Shown here: piece after piece, positions 53,519-61,032 of the stretch
Layout of the letters: the number at the start of each line of letters is the position of its first letter
How positions within the stretch are numbered: the first letter of the stretch is position 1
Assembly: GCF_001625355.1 (NCBI RefSeq)
Contig: NZ_JSEE01000001.1
Location: forward strand, 124,001 to 188,000
Length of the DNA stretch: 64,000 nucleotides
Direction: 5' to 3'
Source: Marinomonas sp. TW1
Lineage (GTDB): Bacteria; Pseudomonadota; Gammaproteobacteria; Pseudomonadales; Marinomonadaceae
Made by a program: the position numbers and the translations under genes
The notes under the pieces: model-generated
Database searches by the model: none
What the model saw: the letters and a program-made list of their open reading frames with translations, nothing else
Told to the model about the DNA's origin: nothing

Positions 53519-54712
53519 ATGACTGCAGACAGCAACCAGACACACTCTAAATGGATGGTTCCTTTACTTGGCTATTTAGTCGCTTTCGGGCCCTTATCGG
53601 TCGACATGTATTTGCCCAGTTTGCCTGCGATTGCCAGTGATCTAGGCAGCTCGCAAGCCACCATTCAGTACACCATCACGTCTTTTTTGTTCGGCATGGC
53701 CATTGGCATGCTGTTTTTCGGCCCACTGTCAGATCTGATGGGTCGAAAAAAGCTATTGTTAATTGGCACCGCTTCTTACGTCATCAGTAGCATTGGCTGT
53801 GCTCTCGTGAATAATGGTGAATCCTTGGTGTTGTTGCGATTTTTACAATCGCTTGGTGCCGCCGCTGCCGGTGTGCTTGGACGAGCCTTGGTTCGAGATT
53901 TATTCCCGCTGAATAAAGCCGCAGGGATTCTCTCGAACATGCATATTATCTCGATGGGAGTGATGCTGATGTCACCTATTTTAGGTGCTTATATTGTCAC
54001 TTGGTTAAATTGGCGATGGATTTTTTATTTTTTATCTGCCCTGTCATTTTTATCCTTGATTGGCATTTTCTGTATCTTAAAAGAACCCCCACGAGACACG
54101 AGCAACAAGACCAGTATTAAAGGCTATCTAAAGAACTATGCTGACTGCCTTTCTCATCCAAAAGTCACTTTTTATTTACTGGCAAATGGCTTTTCCTTCG
54201 GTGGCATGTTCGCCTTTATTGCCGCATCGGCTTTCGTTTACATCGACTTCTTTGACTTCTCTGAAACCACCTACGCCATCACGTTTTCCGCCAACGTGAC
54301 CATGATCATTGCCGCCACTGTGATCAATAAAAAATTAGTCAGTCAATTTAACGTCTATAAAGCGTTACGAGTGACCTCCGCCACCTCATTAACGGCCGCT
54401 TTACTGATCTTTATGGTCGCGATCATCTTCCCTAATACGGCTGCACTCTTCATTGCCGTCACCATGCTTTACATCAGCGTAACCGGTGCCATAGGCGCGA
54501 ACAGCCTAGCCTGTTTGTTTGACCTCGCCCCCACAAAAGCCGGTACCATGGCAGGCTTACTCATCGCTACTCAATTTATTGTCGGTGGTCTCTCAAGCTC
54601 GGTCACCAATATGGTCTTCGATGGCACCGCCAGTTCATTGCTGATTGTCATGGGAATATGCGGCGGCTTAAGTTATGCCTTTCACCGCTTGTCACAAAGT
54701 AAAACGACATAA
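53519..54712 (+). CDS. MFS transporter, Bcr/CflA drug-exporter family
   Basis: 397 residues, 12 membrane helices. The opening PLLGYLVAFGPLSVDMYLPSLPAIASDL and the loop GPLSDLMGRKKLLLIG are typical of Bcr/CflA proteins; FLQSLGAAAAGVLGRALVRDLF is motif C-like. It lies behind the operon terminator, so it may have its own promoter. Export of a toxic phenolic intermediate is possible. Confidence 0.88.
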   Translation: MTADSNQTHSKWMVPLLGYLVAFGPLSVDMYLPSLPAIASDLGSSQATIQYTITSFLFGMAIGMLFFGPLSDLMGRKKLLLIGTASYVISSIGCALVNNGESLVLLRFLQSLGAAAAGVLGRALVRDLFPLNKAAGILSNMHIISMGVMLMSPILGAYIVTWLNWRWIFYFLSALSFLSLIGIFCILKEPPRDTSNKTSIKGYLKNYADCLSHPKVTFYLLANGFSFGGMFAFIAASAFVYIDFFDFSETTYAITFSANVTMIIAATVINKKLVSQFNVYKALRVTSATSLTAALLIFMVAIIFPNTAALFIAVTMLYISVTGAIGANSLACLFDLAPTKAGTMAGLLIATQFIVGGLSSSVTNMVFDGTASSLLIVMGICGGLSYAFHRLSQSKTT

Positions 54713-54718
54713 TCAAAA

Positions 54719-54743
54719 AAGCCTGACAGGAACTGACAGGCTT
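54719..54743 (+). terminator. Terminator after the Bcr/CflA gene
   Basis: AAGCCTG (54719-54725) and CAGGCTT (54737-54743) with an A run before and a G/T-rich tail after; the A run suggests action on the minus strand too. Confidence 0.7.
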
Positions 54744-54763
54744 GGGTTGTTTATGATGTTTAG

Positions 54764-54832
54764 ATAGAACGCCGCCATAATTTGCCGCATGGAGCGCAGC
54801 GTAAGACAGTCAAGTTGATGGCTTTGTTAGGC
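54764..54832 (-). other. attC-like site of the methyltransferase cassette (degenerate end)
   Basis: Read on the minus strand, GCCTAAC (54832-54826) overlaps the methyltransferase stop codon and fits RYYYAAC. The site ends about 60 bases on in GGCGTTCTATC, where the G-TT core is kept but the following RRR is lost. Internal stretches are partly self-complementary. The gene-proximal end is convincing, the distal one degenerate. Confidence 0.55.
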
Positions 54833-55429
54833 AATTTTTTGTGCCACTAAGTAGGTGTGCCGCTCTGGGTACTGGTCAAATTCTAAGTGTTTGATGGTAC
54901 AGCCATTATCAAGAAACACTTGTATGAAGCCATTTGTTCCGAGAGATGAGTAATACATCATTGGCCCCATAGTATCATCAGTATGCTCTCCCGGTTCGTT
55001 GACCCCGCCAAATGAAAATATCATGACCCCATCGGGGTTTAACGCATTTGCCAGTTTTGATATCACACTAACTTGCTTATCCAATGGTATATGCCAAATG
55101 CTATCCCAAGCAGTTATGAAGTCATATTTTTCTGATAACGGATAGACGCAGATATCTTCTTGATAGAAATTCCATTCTGAATTACGGCCTCTAGCGAGCG
55201 CAATCATTTTCTCTGAGATATCTAGGCCTTCAGGCTTAAAGCCTTCTTTGGCTAGTAAATCCATTACTCTCCCAGTTCTTCCGCAACCAACATCAAGTGC
55301 CTTGCCTCTCGACTTCACAAAAGATATCGCTCTTTTATGTTGATCGATTCCGTTTTTCATATTGAACCGATCTTCAGACCAACGATCTGTAATTGTGTCG
55401 TAGTTTTTGCCTATTTGTGTAGGGTTCAT
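54827..55429 (-). CDS. Class I SAM-dependent methyltransferase (integron cassette gene)
   Basis: 200 residues. Motif I is ALDVGCGRTGRVMDLL, motif II LDISEKMIALAR, then DFITAWDSIWHIP and LNPDGVMIFSF. A small free-standing methyltransferase; the substrate is unknown. It is enclosed by attC-like sites on both sides and its stop codon lies in the downstream one, as is usual for cassette genes. Confidence 0.85.
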   Translation of the reverse strand: MNPTQIGKNYDTITDRWSEDRFNMKNGIDQHKRAISFVKSRGKALDVGCGRTGRVMDLLAKEGFKPEGLDISEKMIALARGRNSEWNFYQEDICVYPLSEKYDFITAWDSIWHIPLDKQVSVISKLANALNPDGVMIFSFGGVNEPGEHTDDTMGPMMYYSSLGTNGFIQVFLDNGCTIKHLEFDQYPERHTYLVAQKIA

Positions 55430-55437
55430 AGTGTATT

Positions 55438-55495
55438 ACCTAACGCTGAACGAAGCGGCGCGTCTCACGCGTCCGCCTTCCGTGACTTGTTAAAC
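55438..55495 (-). other. attC recombination site
   Basis: On the minus strand the 58-bp site runs from GTTTAAC (55495-55489, RYYYAAC) to GTTAGGT (55444-55438, GTTRRRY), both perfect consensus cores. Between them are imperfectly complementary arms (GAAGGCGGACGCG / CGCGCCGCTTC). The preceding gene ends inside it (TGA at 55465) and the next cassette gene starts nine bases beyond. Confidence 0.88.
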
Positions 55496-56085
55496 GAACT
55501 CTTAAGCTCGACGAAAAGACGAACTTGGATTGACGACTCTGGGTCCATAGGTGCTGTTACGTGGACAAGCTCATTGGTCTTGGCCAATCTCACATAATGT
55601 TCCGACAAGAGCTGCTCGATGCGTCGCAAATACTCTGGCACCTGATTGTGGAATACCAAAGAATTTTTACCCTTCGAGAAAGGGTTCTTGGTGTGAAGCA
55701 TTGCACCGCACTTGTCATGCAGTTGCGAAAATTGATGACGAGTAAGGTATCCACCGCTCAGTTTTCTCCAGCGCTTTCCGTCATGCCCCCTCACTGGAGT
55801 GGGATAGAAGTCTGGATTAATACCTTCAATTTTTTTGAGTATTCGAGCCGCATGCCAGTCTTTAGCAATATCATTGCGGACTGAGCGATAGGCATCTTGG
55901 TACGACACCAAAGATGCAAACGCAATCAGCTCTAGCAGCTTTCGCAACTGTAGTGCCTCAGATTCGATCGTCGTCTGTAAGTATGTGCAATGAGTTCTAC
56001 CCTCGACAAAATCCCGCAACGTCTCTAGGCGATAGCGACATTCCCACATGAGTGATGCGTATTTTCTCCGAGTTCGACTATCCAT
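55465..56085 (-). CDS. Hypothetical protein, 206 aa (integron cassette gene)
   Basis: Starts MDSRTRRKYASLMWECRYRLETLRDFVEG; a basic, helical soluble protein. The middle has LQLRKLLELIAFASLVSYQDAYRSV and a later HQFSQLHDKCGAMLHTKNPF, which loosely recalls HEPN-like alpha-helical domains but without a clear R-x4-6-H. I do not recognise the family. It occupies one cassette between the attC at 55438 and the interrupted attC at 56093. Confidence 0.65.
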   Translation of the reverse strand: MDSRTRRKYASLMWECRYRLETLRDFVEGRTHCTYLQTTIESEALQLRKLLELIAFASLVSYQDAYRSVRNDIAKDWHAARILKKIEGINPDFYPTPVRGHDGKRWRKLSGGYLTRHQFSQLHDKCGAMLHTKNPFSKGKNSLVFHNQVPEYLRRIEQLLSEHYVRLAKTNELVHVTAPMDPESSIQVRLFVELKSSFNKSRKADA

Positions 56086-56092
56086 ACTTACC

Positions 56093-56099
56093 GTTTAAC
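56093..56099 (-). other. Right-hand core of the IS-interrupted attC site
   Basis: Minus strand GTTAAAC (GTTRRRY), nine bases before the 206-aa gene. With the matching part at 57908-58003 it makes one attC when the IS and the 3-bp duplication are removed. Confidence 0.75.
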
Positions 56100-56277
56100 G
56101 AGGCTGTAGAATTTCTACTTCTCAGCCTACTTAATTAATATAAATCCACAATATTTCACATACACCCAAGATTCAACAGGTGATTCTATTTTTAATCATA
56201 GACTGATGATATAGAGCCATAAATGAAGCGTGATCGCGGCGTGAGTCTTTCTATTTCCGTGAAGACTTTCTCTTTGG

Positions 56278-57816
56278 CTAGTGCAGGCTATTCCTAAGTT
56301 TTTCGATGTTATGAACGAGACAATACATTTGCCATTGGGCATTCACTTTTTCTTGCCCACGTAGCGTGAATTTGTTCATGCCTTTATTGACGGTGATATT
56401 ACCAAACACAGGTTCAATTGCACCAAGTCGTTTACTGTATTGGCGCCGTCCTATTGGACTGTCTATCTTGGTTTTCATTTTATCACCGTAGCTTAGCTTT
56501 TTACGGGATTGATCGTTTAAGAACTGTACTTGTCTTCCTCTATCCTTCGGTGGTTTACGCATACATTGTTGCTGTAATGGGCACACTTTACAGTCTTTTA
56601 AGTAGCCGCAGAATCGTTCGTACTCTTGATTACCACTCTTTACATTTGTCCCACTACACCACATTTCATTACCTGCAGGACAACGACACGTTTGTGTTGT
56701 TCCATCATAATGAAAATCCTCTGATGTGAATAATCTTGGCCTGCCTTTACTTCGCTTTAATCGTCGTTTTTCTTGCTCTGTTTCATACGTTTCACTCTCT
56801 TTGAAGAGTGGATTACGCTTCCTAAATTGATTGTCTGTAATATAACTATCGAACCCACTTTGAGCCATAAATTCCAAATTAGCTTCGCTGTTAAAGCCAC
56901 TGTCTGCGGTGAATTTTATTGTGTGCTCGTTTGGTTTCTTTTGTGTGGTGAGCTTATCGAGTTGCTGCTTTAATTGAGTAAACGCTGGCTCTAAGGTTTG
57001 CTGCTCACCAACCGAACCCCATGCTTGGGCTTGTAGGATGATTTGATGTTTATCGTCATTAATCGCAATGCCGTTGTAACCTTGGATCGTGCCTTTACTG
57101 GTGGTCATTTTTGCACTGTCTGGGTCGGTAATATTACTTTTAACAGGCTTACCTTTACTACCCGTTTTCTCCTCATGAGCAGCTAAGAATCTTGTGATTT
57201 TTTCAGCGCTTTTATCCAGTTTTTCTTTTTGTTTCAAATCATGTGCGACGTCACCTTCACCTAGACAGTCTTGCGATTGATGACGCTCAAATATGCGTTG
57301 ACTGGCACGGCGTAGTTTAGCCTCCTTACGTTCAAGTTCTTCAAACGTCCCGCTCCATTCTTTACTCGCATTCGATCTTATTTTGCAACCGTCGATGGCA
57401 AACATGTTTCGCCCAATCAAACCCTCGCGGTCGCATATCATCAAGACCTGAGTAAACAGAGGTTCTATTTGATCTTTCATGTTCGCAACAAAATGGCCAA
57501 TAGATGTGTAATGAGGTTGCGCATCACCAGACAAACTCATGAAGGTAATATTGGTTTTACACGCCCTTGCAATGCGGCGACTGCTGACCAATCCACGAGA
57601 GTAGCCAAACAAGACGATCTTCAACATCACAGAGGGTGGATACGCCGCAGCGCCACCATGATCGTTGTTGTACCAATCATCAAATGACGTTAAATCAAGG
57701 TGTTTATCAATAATATGGGAAAGCGCGTACTCAAATGTACCTGGGACAATTTGTTGTGAAAAATCAATCGGAATGAATTTACTTTGGCAGGATAAATCAG
57801 GTTTGTAGTTCGCCAT
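56278..57816 (-). CDS. DDE transposase, IS1182-like
   Basis: Start taken at MANYKPDLSCQSKFIPIDFSQQIVPGTFEYAL (57816), the common opening of the family; the frame continues 19 codons upstream to an ATG at 57873 inside a hairpin. 512 residues. N-terminal DUF772-like region (HGGAAAYPPSVMLKIVLFGYSRGLVSSRRI), first Asp in FAIDGCKIRSNASKEWSG, second in FTADSGFNSEANLEF, a Cys-rich insertion (CRCPAGNEMWC, CGYLKDCKVCPLQQQC), and the Glu in RLGAIEPVFGNI. Confidence 0.9.
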   Translation of the reverse strand: MANYKPDLSCQSKFIPIDFSQQIVPGTFEYALSHIIDKHLDLTSFDDWYNNDHGGAAAYPPSVMLKIVLFGYSRGLVSSRRIARACKTNITFMSLSGDAQPHYTSIGHFVANMKDQIEPLFTQVLMICDREGLIGRNMFAIDGCKIRSNASKEWSGTFEELERKEAKLRRASQRIFERHQSQDCLGEGDVAHDLKQKEKLDKSAEKITRFLAAHEEKTGSKGKPVKSNITDPDSAKMTTSKGTIQGYNGIAINDDKHQIILQAQAWGSVGEQQTLEPAFTQLKQQLDKLTTQKKPNEHTIKFTADSGFNSEANLEFMAQSGFDSYITDNQFRKRNPLFKESETYETEQEKRRLKRSKGRPRLFTSEDFHYDGTTQTCRCPAGNEMWCSGTNVKSGNQEYERFCGYLKDCKVCPLQQQCMRKPPKDRGRQVQFLNDQSRKKLSYGDKMKTKIDSPIGRRQYSKRLGAIEPVFGNITVNKGMNKFTLRGQEKVNAQWQMYCLVHNIEKLRNSLH

Positions 57817-57862
57817 CACGTTCAACTGTAGCGAATAATAGTGATTAGATAACAGACCATTA

Positions 57863-57888
57863 AAAAAGAACATGAAAATGTTCTTTTT
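57863..57888 (-). promoter_or_regulatory. Subterminal hairpin over the upstream transposase start
   Basis: AAAAAGAACA and TGTTCTTTTT pair perfectly around a 6-base loop, just inside the right terminal repeat; the upstream ATG of the transposase frame (57873) lies at the loop. Read-through mRNA would fold and hide this start, a device known from IS10 and IS50. Confidence 0.45.
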
Positions 57889-57907
57889 GGAGAAATTCTA
57901 CAGCCTC

Positions 57908-58003
57908 AACGCCGCGTTAAGCGGACTAAAATTGTTGGTTATAATGTGAAGCGAAGCGGAACCTAACCAACTGTTTTAGTTCCGTTTAAACGCCTTGTTA
58001 AGT
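57908..58003 (-). other. Main part of the IS-interrupted attC site of the HEPN cassette
   Basis: Minus strand from ACTTAAC (58003-57997, RYYYAAC), three bases after the HEPN gene stop, through complementary stretches (CGGAACTAAAACAGTTGG / CCAACAATTTTAGTCCG) to GGCGTT at the IS boundary. Joined to GTTAAAC at 56099-56093 it ends in a consensus core. The long complementary arms are typical of attC. Confidence 0.8.
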
Positions 58004-58005
58004 TT

Positions 58006-59166
58006 TTATTTTGTATTAAGCCAATTAATAATTGAATGTTTAGCTAAGCCCACAAGAAGTTCATAGTTAGGCAACAGTTTCTCCTCAAGATTAAAACCAT
58101 TATAAGATCTGTAATCTTGGAAAAAACGATGCAATGATGGGTTTGGATCATTATGTGGTGGTTGTTCACCGCGATGTATAAAGCATGAACGATGCACGTA
58201 TGCATCAGATAATATCAACTCTATTTCAGATGGTGACAAGTCATCAGGATATTTTTCAAACCATTTTTTGCCAATCAAATGTCCAACATCTTGCTTAGGG
58301 TTATGTGTAATTATTGTATCAGCGACACCGCTCATTGGATGTTCGACATAACTTTCCCAGTCTTTAACAGGAGCATATGTTTCAATGAACAAAACAAACC
58401 TTTCCCTTAAGTACTGATTATTTCCCCTAGAATCTAGGTAAGACTTAAACAGTTCCTCAAACATCAAATCTTCTTTTGCTCGTTTCTTCCATTCATTTTC
58501 TTGCGGGTGCTTCTTCTTAACTTTATTTCGCTTTACTGCATGTTGTGCGATTGCTTCTATTGCTGACACAACAAGTAAGTACGCCAAACCAAAGTCATCT
58601 CTTTTTACTAATAAAGATAAATGTATCATCCTTATACTTTGCATCACTAATCGATATACTTTCGAATCAACACTCATTAGCTTTGAAGTTAACTCCTGAA
58701 GTTCACTCTGCATTTCGAGTAACTTAGAATCTGATACACTGCTATGATTGAAGCCCGGCCCGGCAGTTAATATGGGATGGTGTAAGGCTAGTTGATTATA
58801 ATCTAACTCGGACAATTTCTCTCTGCGACATAAATAATCATCTCGGGTGGACTTACATGGTTTTAATGTAGTAAATGAAACTACAGCTGATAAGGCGATA
58901 CCGAATAAATGACTATTATGCGTTCCTACACTATCGGGATTATTAATTTTACAAATGAATGCAGAATATGCACCCGGTAGCATTACTTGCACTGACGGCT
59001 CAACACTAAATAAATTGAAATCCCATATTTTTGGTAATAAAAATGGAGTTAGCAAATAAGAAATACTTTTGCCTTTATCAAAGTTCGGAAGCATTTCACC
59101 TTCACTACGAAAAGCATTAATACACTCATCAAACAACACATGGTCAGAAGTTACTGCACGAGACAT
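58006..59166 (-). CDS. HEPN-domain protein (ApeA-like HEPN), integron cassette gene
   Basis: The ATG at 59166 (MSRAVTSDHVLF) has GGAG six bases upstream and is preferred; the frame runs 48 codons further. 386 residues. The C-terminal half is helical and includes SAIEAIAQHAVK and then Y-V-H-R326-S-C-F-I-H331, an R-x4-H motif of HEPN ribonucleases, followed by RGEQPPHNDPN. The arrangement recalls ApeA-like HEPN proteins, some of which are abortive anti-phage factors. Assignment by motif only. Last cassette on the integrase-proximal side. Confidence 0.65.
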   Translation of the reverse strand: MSRAVTSDHVLFDECINAFRSEGEMLPNFDKGKSISYLLTPFLLPKIWDFNLFSVEPSVQVMLPGAYSAFICKINNPDSVGTHNSHLFGIALSAVVSFTTLKPCKSTRDDYLCRREKLSELDYNQLALHHPILTAGPGFNHSSVSDSKLLEMQSELQELTSKLMSVDSKVYRLVMQSIRMIHLSLLVKRDDFGLAYLLVVSAIEAIAQHAVKRNKVKKKHPQENEWKKRAKEDLMFEELFKSYLDSRGNNQYLRERFVLFIETYAPVKDWESYVEHPMSGVADTIITHNPKQDVGHLIGKKWFEKYPDDLSPSEIELILSDAYVHRSCFIHRGEQPPHNDPNPSLHRFFQDYRSYNGFNLEEKLLPNYELLVGLAKHSIINWLNTK

Positions 59167-59581
59167 ATGTACTCCAGAAAAACTTAACATTTTCAATAGT
59201 GCGCATGCGCGTTTAGACAATTCAAAAATTTCGCCAATACCTTTATAACCAATTGAAATAAATACTTTTATCAAGGTATCCACAGAATCCAAAACTGGAA
59301 AAACGAGCATGCGCGTTTACACATCTTTCTTTTAGGAGAGCATGGCCTGTTATTTCTGCTGCGGATACTCTTATCCATTGATACTAAGAGACTTTTTATT
59401 TTTCTACCAGCGTAAACGCGCAACACTGTGATTATTTTTTAGGCAAAGTGAGCCAGCAATTGGCAACCACAGAAATAAACTGTGTATTTACACAGCTTTA
59501 TAGCAATGACCCACAAAGAGTGTGTGATGTCTTCCCCTTGAAAAAAGAGGAAGGAATGAAAAATAGCGGTTCCCAAAGAGG
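59167..59581. other. Non-coding region beside the cassette cluster with repeats
   Basis: The minus strand has GTTAAGT (59188-59182) 16 bases before the HEPN start, as expected for the GTTRRRY end of a previous attC. GCATGCGCGTTTA occurs twice (59203 and 59308), and GTAAACGCGC (59412-59421) is the inverted partner of GCGCGTTTAC (59311-59320). No integrase or complete attC is seen. A fragment near 59400-59580 shows no gene. Confidence 0.5.
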
Positions 59582-60379
59582 TCAACCAAATTTGTAGTTG
59601 GAGACGGTGTTACCAGTAAAGGCGCTGACGTGGTGGAAAATCCGTGTGGCCATGTCGTTTTCTGCGGCACCCAATGCGGTGAATAAGGGCACGAGATGAT
59701 CTTCATCTTCATGACATATGCGTGCGCTTGGTGCGTTTTCCCATTCGATGATTCGCTGTGTGCGTGTCGCTGGGTCGGACATCAGGGTGTCATAAAGCCA
59801 CTGATCAAATTCAGCAGAAGGTAGGCGGCCCTGTCCATTGCTCAGGCGTAGGTTGTGCATGCTGAGACCCGAGCCGACGATCATCACCCCTTCTTCTCTT
59901 AATGGCGCTAATGCTCTACCAATCGCTAAATGCGCGGCTGGGTCATACGATGTCAGCATAGACACTTGAAACAAAGGCACATCCGCCTCTGGGTACATCA
60001 CGGCCATCGGCGCAAAGGTGCCGTGATCAAAGCCTCGGGACCTGTCTAGTTTGGCTTTTATTCCTACATCGTTTAACAAGTTAACGGTGCGTTGAGCAAT
60101 GGTCGGTGCGCCCGGTGCATCATAGCGAATTTGGTAGGTCTCAGGAGGAAAGCCATAGTAGTCGTACAGCATAGGTGGCTGAGATGCCCCCATAACTTTA
60201 ACCTCACGCTCCTCCCAATGACCTGAAATCATCAGAATGGCTTTCGGCTTTTCTCCATGGTTTTTCACCATGTCTTTTAAAGCCGCCTCTAAAGGCTGAA
60301 AAATTTCTCGCATTTGTGGCACCCAAGGCCAAGGGCCGCCACCATGAGAAATAAAGTAAGTGGGTAAGATTTTAGACAT
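59582..60379 (-). CDS. LigB-type (class III) dioxygenase, DODA/YgiD family
   Basis: 265 residues. MSKILPTYFISHGGGPW with metal His12, ILMISGHWEE with the second His, RGFDHGTFAPM with a third, and SGLSMHNLR. This is the single-domain 4,5-DOPA-extradiol-dioxygenase-like family. Bacterial members act on catecholic compounds; the natural substrate is often unknown. It precedes nothing co-directional; the DoxX gene lies about 100 bases upstream on the same strand and may be co-transcribed. Confidence 0.88.
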   Translation of the reverse strand: MSKILPTYFISHGGGPWPWVPQMREIFQPLEAALKDMVKNHGEKPKAILMISGHWEEREVKVMGASQPPMLYDYYGFPPETYQIRYDAPGAPTIAQRTVNLLNDVGIKAKLDRSRGFDHGTFAPMAVMYPEADVPLFQVSMLTSYDPAAHLAIGRALAPLREEGVMIVGSGLSMHNLRLSNGQGRLPSAEFDQWLYDTLMSDPATRTQRIIEWENAPSARICHEDEDHLVPLFTALGAAENDMATRIFHHVSAFTGNTVSNYKFG

Positions 60380-60477
60380 AGCAGCCCCTCATAATCTTTT
60401 TGTGGTGTTTATTCTGTCAACAACGGAGAGACAGATGGGTTCTACTTAGCAGAACCCATCAAACCACCAAATGATAA

Positions 60478-60903
60478 TTAGCTACGTGGTGTAATCGGTG
60501 CTTTACGGCCACGTCCCCACAACACGATCAATGCCAAAGTAATATAGACAGCGTTCGTAGGAAGAACGGACAATTCACCTCGGGACGCATGGAAGCCAAT
60601 CGCTAGAATTTGAAGTAACACACAACAAGCAGCGGCAATAACGGTTAAGCGAGGTGCGATGCGTGTCAGAGATGGTAACAACAAGCCAAACCCACCCGCT
60701 AAATCAACCACACCAATGAAACGAACGAATTCAACAGAGAACTCTCCCGCCCAAGGCATCATGGCGGCTAGGTCTGCAATTGGCATCATGGTTTTCATCA
60801 CACCAGACAGAATAAAAGCGGCAGCGCCCAGTACTTGAATAATCCAAATACCAACATTAGCGCGTTTCGAGACAGGGTTTGTAATCGTTGCTTCGTTCAT
60901 CAT
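60478..60903 (-). CDS. DoxX-family membrane protein
   Basis: Three ATGs in a row (60906, 60903, 60900) follow GGAG; the middle one has the best spacing. About 141 residues with four membrane helices: IWIIQVLGAAAFILSGVMK, FIGVVDLAGGFGLLLP, VIAAACCVLLQILAI and AVYITLALIVLW. DoxX family, often next to redox enzymes in oxidative or aromatic metabolism. Divergent from the LysR gene at 61033. Confidence 0.85.
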   Translation of the reverse strand: MMNEATITNPVSKRANVGIWIIQVLGAAAFILSGVMKTMMPIADLAAMMPWAGEFSVEFVRFIGVVDLAGGFGLLLPSLTRIAPRLTVIAAACCVLLQILAIGFHASRGELSVLPTNAVYITLALIVLWGRGRKAPITPRS

Positions 60904-61012
60904 CATTTTCTCCAATCATTCAATTTTAGGGGTATAAGCGAATCAGGCTTTATTGCTGTCTATCTTAGGCCCAAACAAACAATTAAAATATATGCATTGT
61001 TTTAAACAACTC

Positions 61013-61029
61013 ATTCAGATAATCTGAAT
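61013..61029. promoter_or_regulatory. Palindrome directly before the LysR start
   Basis: ATTCAGAT-A-ATCTGAAT, a perfect 8-1-8 palindrome ending three bases before the LysR ATG in the divergent DoxX-LysR region. A likely binding site, perhaps for autoregulation by that LysR. A regulator bound here would cover the LysR ribosome-site region. Confidence 0.55.
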
Positions 61030-61032
61030 GTT

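Larger units (their letters stand above)
56100..57907 (-). mobile_element. IS1182-family-like insertion sequence, 1808 bp
   Basis: Perfect 17-bp terminal inverted repeats GAGGCTGTAGAATTTCT (56100-56116) and AGAAATTCTACAGCCTC (57891-57907). The flanks carry AAC on both sides (56097-56099, 57908-57910), a 3-bp target duplication. A single full-length transposase gene fills it. The target is the GTT core of an attC site. All parts are intact, so it may be active. Confidence 0.9.

Noticed and set aside
56100-57907. Assigning the IS to the IS1111-attC (IS110) group because it sits in attC
   Set aside because: It has true 17-bp terminal inverted repeats, a 3-bp duplication and a DDE transposase with a Cys-rich insertion, unlike IS110/IS1111 elements.
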